6,249 nt of DNA from Planococcaceae bacterium UBA3370 (lineage in GTDB: Bacteria; Bacillota; Bacilli; Bacillales_A; Planococcaceae). Below, piece after piece: positions 5,280 through 6,249 of the stretch. Position numbers and translations under genes: made by a program. The stretch spans positions 31,984-38,232 of the forward strand of contig DEQI01000284.1 in NCBI GenBank assembly GCA_002360295.1. Direction: 5' to 3'. The number at the start of each line of letters is the position of its first letter. The stretch's first letter is position 1. Below the pieces are notes generated by a model that had not been told where the DNA came from, ran no database searches, and worked only from the letters and a program-made list of their open reading frames with translations.

Positions 5280-6184
5280 AACAATATTTAACATACTCAC
5301 AAGAGGTTTTAGAAGCGAAAGAGAAAGGTCTACCGATCGTAGCACTTGAATCAACAATTATTTCACATGGTATGCCATACCCACAAAACGTACAAACAGC
5401 GCGTGAAGTAGAACAAATTATTCGTGATAACGGTGCAGTACCAGCAACAATTGCACTAATCGACGGTAAAATCAAAATTGGTTTATCAGATGAAGAGCTA
5501 GAAATGTTCGGTAACGCACAAAATGTAGCAAAAGCATCTCGCCGTGACTTAGGCTATTTACTAGCAACGAAAAAATTAGGTGCAACAACAGTAGCTGCAA
5601 CAATGATTTGTGCAGAGCTAGCAGGTATCGAACTATTCGTTACAGGCGGAATTGGTGGTGTACACCGTGGTGCTGAAACAACAATGGACATTTCAGCTGA
5701 CTTAGAAGAGCTTGCAATGACAAATGTTGCCGTTGTATGTGCAGGAGCAAAATCTATTTTAGATATCGGTTTAACACTTGAATATTTAGAAACAAAAGGT
5801 GTACCAGTAATCGGTTATGAAACAGATGTATTACCTGCATTCTACACACGTGAAAGTGAGTTCAACGTAAACTTCCGTGCGGATTCAGCAGAAGAAGTAG
5901 CAGCGATGATGCGTGCTAAATGGGATTTAGGTTTACGTGGTGGTGCTATTATCGCCAACCCTATTCCAGTAGAGCATTCAATGGAAGCAAGCTTCATTAA
6001 CGGTATTATTGCAACAGCTTTAAAAGAAGCAGAAGAGCAAGGAATTGCTGGTAAAGATGTTACACCATTCTTATTAGGTAAAGTAAAAGAATTAACAGAA
6101 GGCAAATCATTAGAAGCAAATATTGCTTTAGTAAAACATAATGCTAAAATTGGTGCTGGCATTGCTGTAGCTTTGAATAAATAA
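5276..6184 (+). CDS. psuG: Pseudouridine-5'-phosphate glycosidase
   Basis: Cleaves the C-C glycosidic bond of pseudouridine 5'-phosphate to uracil and ribose 5-phosphate (reversible, favours synthesis in vitro), completing pseudouridine salvage in the cytoplasm. The 302 residues match the family (IndA/YeiN) over full length. Characteristic stretches are ALEST (23-27) with Glu25, [11 protein letters not shown] with Lys86, the [14 protein letters not shown] loop (121-134), [12 protein letters not shown] with Asp138 and Asp142, and CAGAKSILD with Lys159. By my remembered alignment to E. coli PsuG these correspond to Glu31, Lys93, Asp149 and Lys166, the last forming the Schiff base with opened ribose. 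Asn228-Pro in IIANPIP is also conserved. It overlaps psuK by 4 nt (ATGA). Arginine codons are strongly biased (8 CGT, 1 CGC), hinting at high expression. No terminator is seen before the window ends. Confidence 0.96.
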   Translation: MKQYLTYSQEVLEAKEKGLPIVALESTIISHGMPYPQNVQTAREVEQIIRDNGAVPATIALIDGKIKIGLSDEELEMFGNAQNVAKASRRDLGYLLATKKLGATTVAATMICAELAGIELFVTGGIGGVHRGAETTMDISADLEELAMTNVAVVCAGAKSILDIGLTLEYLETKGVPVIGYETDVLPAFYTRESEFNVNFRADSAEEVAAMMRAKWDLGLRGGAIIANPIPVEHSMEASFINGIIATALKEAEEQGIAGKDVTPFLLGKVKELTEGKSLEANIALVKHNAKIGAGIAVALNK

Positions 6185-6203
6185 TGAATCTGATTTCGGT
6201 GAA

Positions 6204-6249
6204 GTTGCTGATAAAAAGGCCAAGCCGCTGATAAAAGGCAAAAGCCGCT
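6204..6249 (+). repeat. 20-bp tandem repeat downstream of psuG, truncated by the window edge
   Basis: Two full units (6204-6223 and 6224-6243) and the first 6 bases of a third share the form G-Y-Y-GCTGATAAAA, then GGC, then AA. Each unit junction also makes a tiny GGC-AA-GCC or GGC-AAAA-GCC inverted pair (6218-6226 and 6237-6246). The units contain stop codons in the CTGATAAAA core, so this is not a coding repeat. The array continues beyond the window, so its full length is unknown. It resembles intergenic repeats I recall from Lysinibacillus-type genomes, unverified. Confidence 0.7.

Noticed and set aside
6184..6231. ATG overlapping the psuG stop codon, opening a 15-codon frame
   Set aside because: No ribosome-binding site, and the frame ends inside the 20-bp repeat.
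6204..6249. CRISPR array
   Set aside because: Units are contiguous 20-bp copies with no unique spacers.

Overview
The window looks like chromosomal DNA of a low-GC, motile, Gram-positive member of the Bacillales. The proteins resemble Bacillus families throughout: a YtiB-type carbonic anhydrase, an AmpS-type M29 aminopeptidase, MotA/MotB very close to the B. subtilis stator, and a PsuK/PsuG pair. Shine-Dalgarno sites are strong (AAAGGAG, AGGAGG, GGAGG). The AT-rich coding style, and the short intergenic repeats at both ends, remind me of Lysinibacillus or a close relative. The genus is an inference from memory, not a search result.

Layout, left to right. Positions 1-88 hold no gene, but contain an inverted-repeat element that looks like a dispersed Bacillaceae intergenic repeat. 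Three genes follow on the minus strand: ytiB (89-655), a 53-residue single-pass membrane protein (820-981) with a clean rho-independent terminator, and an AmpS-type aminopeptidase (1116-2351). The 187-bp gap at 2352-2538 is a divergent promoter region. On the plus strand come motA (2539-3339) and motB (from 3317 or 3323 to 4087), overlapping and closed by a hairpin terminator (4098-4135). A compact promoter at 4134-4162 follows, then psuK (4188-5279) and psuG (5276-6184), which overlap by 4 nt. After psuG a 20-bp tandem repeat begins and runs off the end of the window. No gene-free stretch exceeds 300 bases.

How the genes work together. MotA and MotB form the proton-driven stator of the flagellar motor. 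PsuK and PsuG form the pseudouridine salvage route: PsuK phosphorylates pseudouridine, and PsuG splits pseudouridine 5'-phosphate into uracil and ribose 5-phosphate. The three minus-strand genes have no obvious shared pathway.

The most interesting signal is at the psuKG promoter. PsuK carries an N-terminal winged helix-turn-helix fused to its PfkB kinase domain. Two near-identical 14-bp sites (13 of 14 bases the same), 19 bp apart, lie on the promoter: one covers the spacer and the start of the -10, the other the start site and the 5' leader. This suggests that the kinase is its own pseudouridine-sensing repressor. Nothing in the window is clearly a wholly new system; the other genes are ordinary housekeeping or motility genes.
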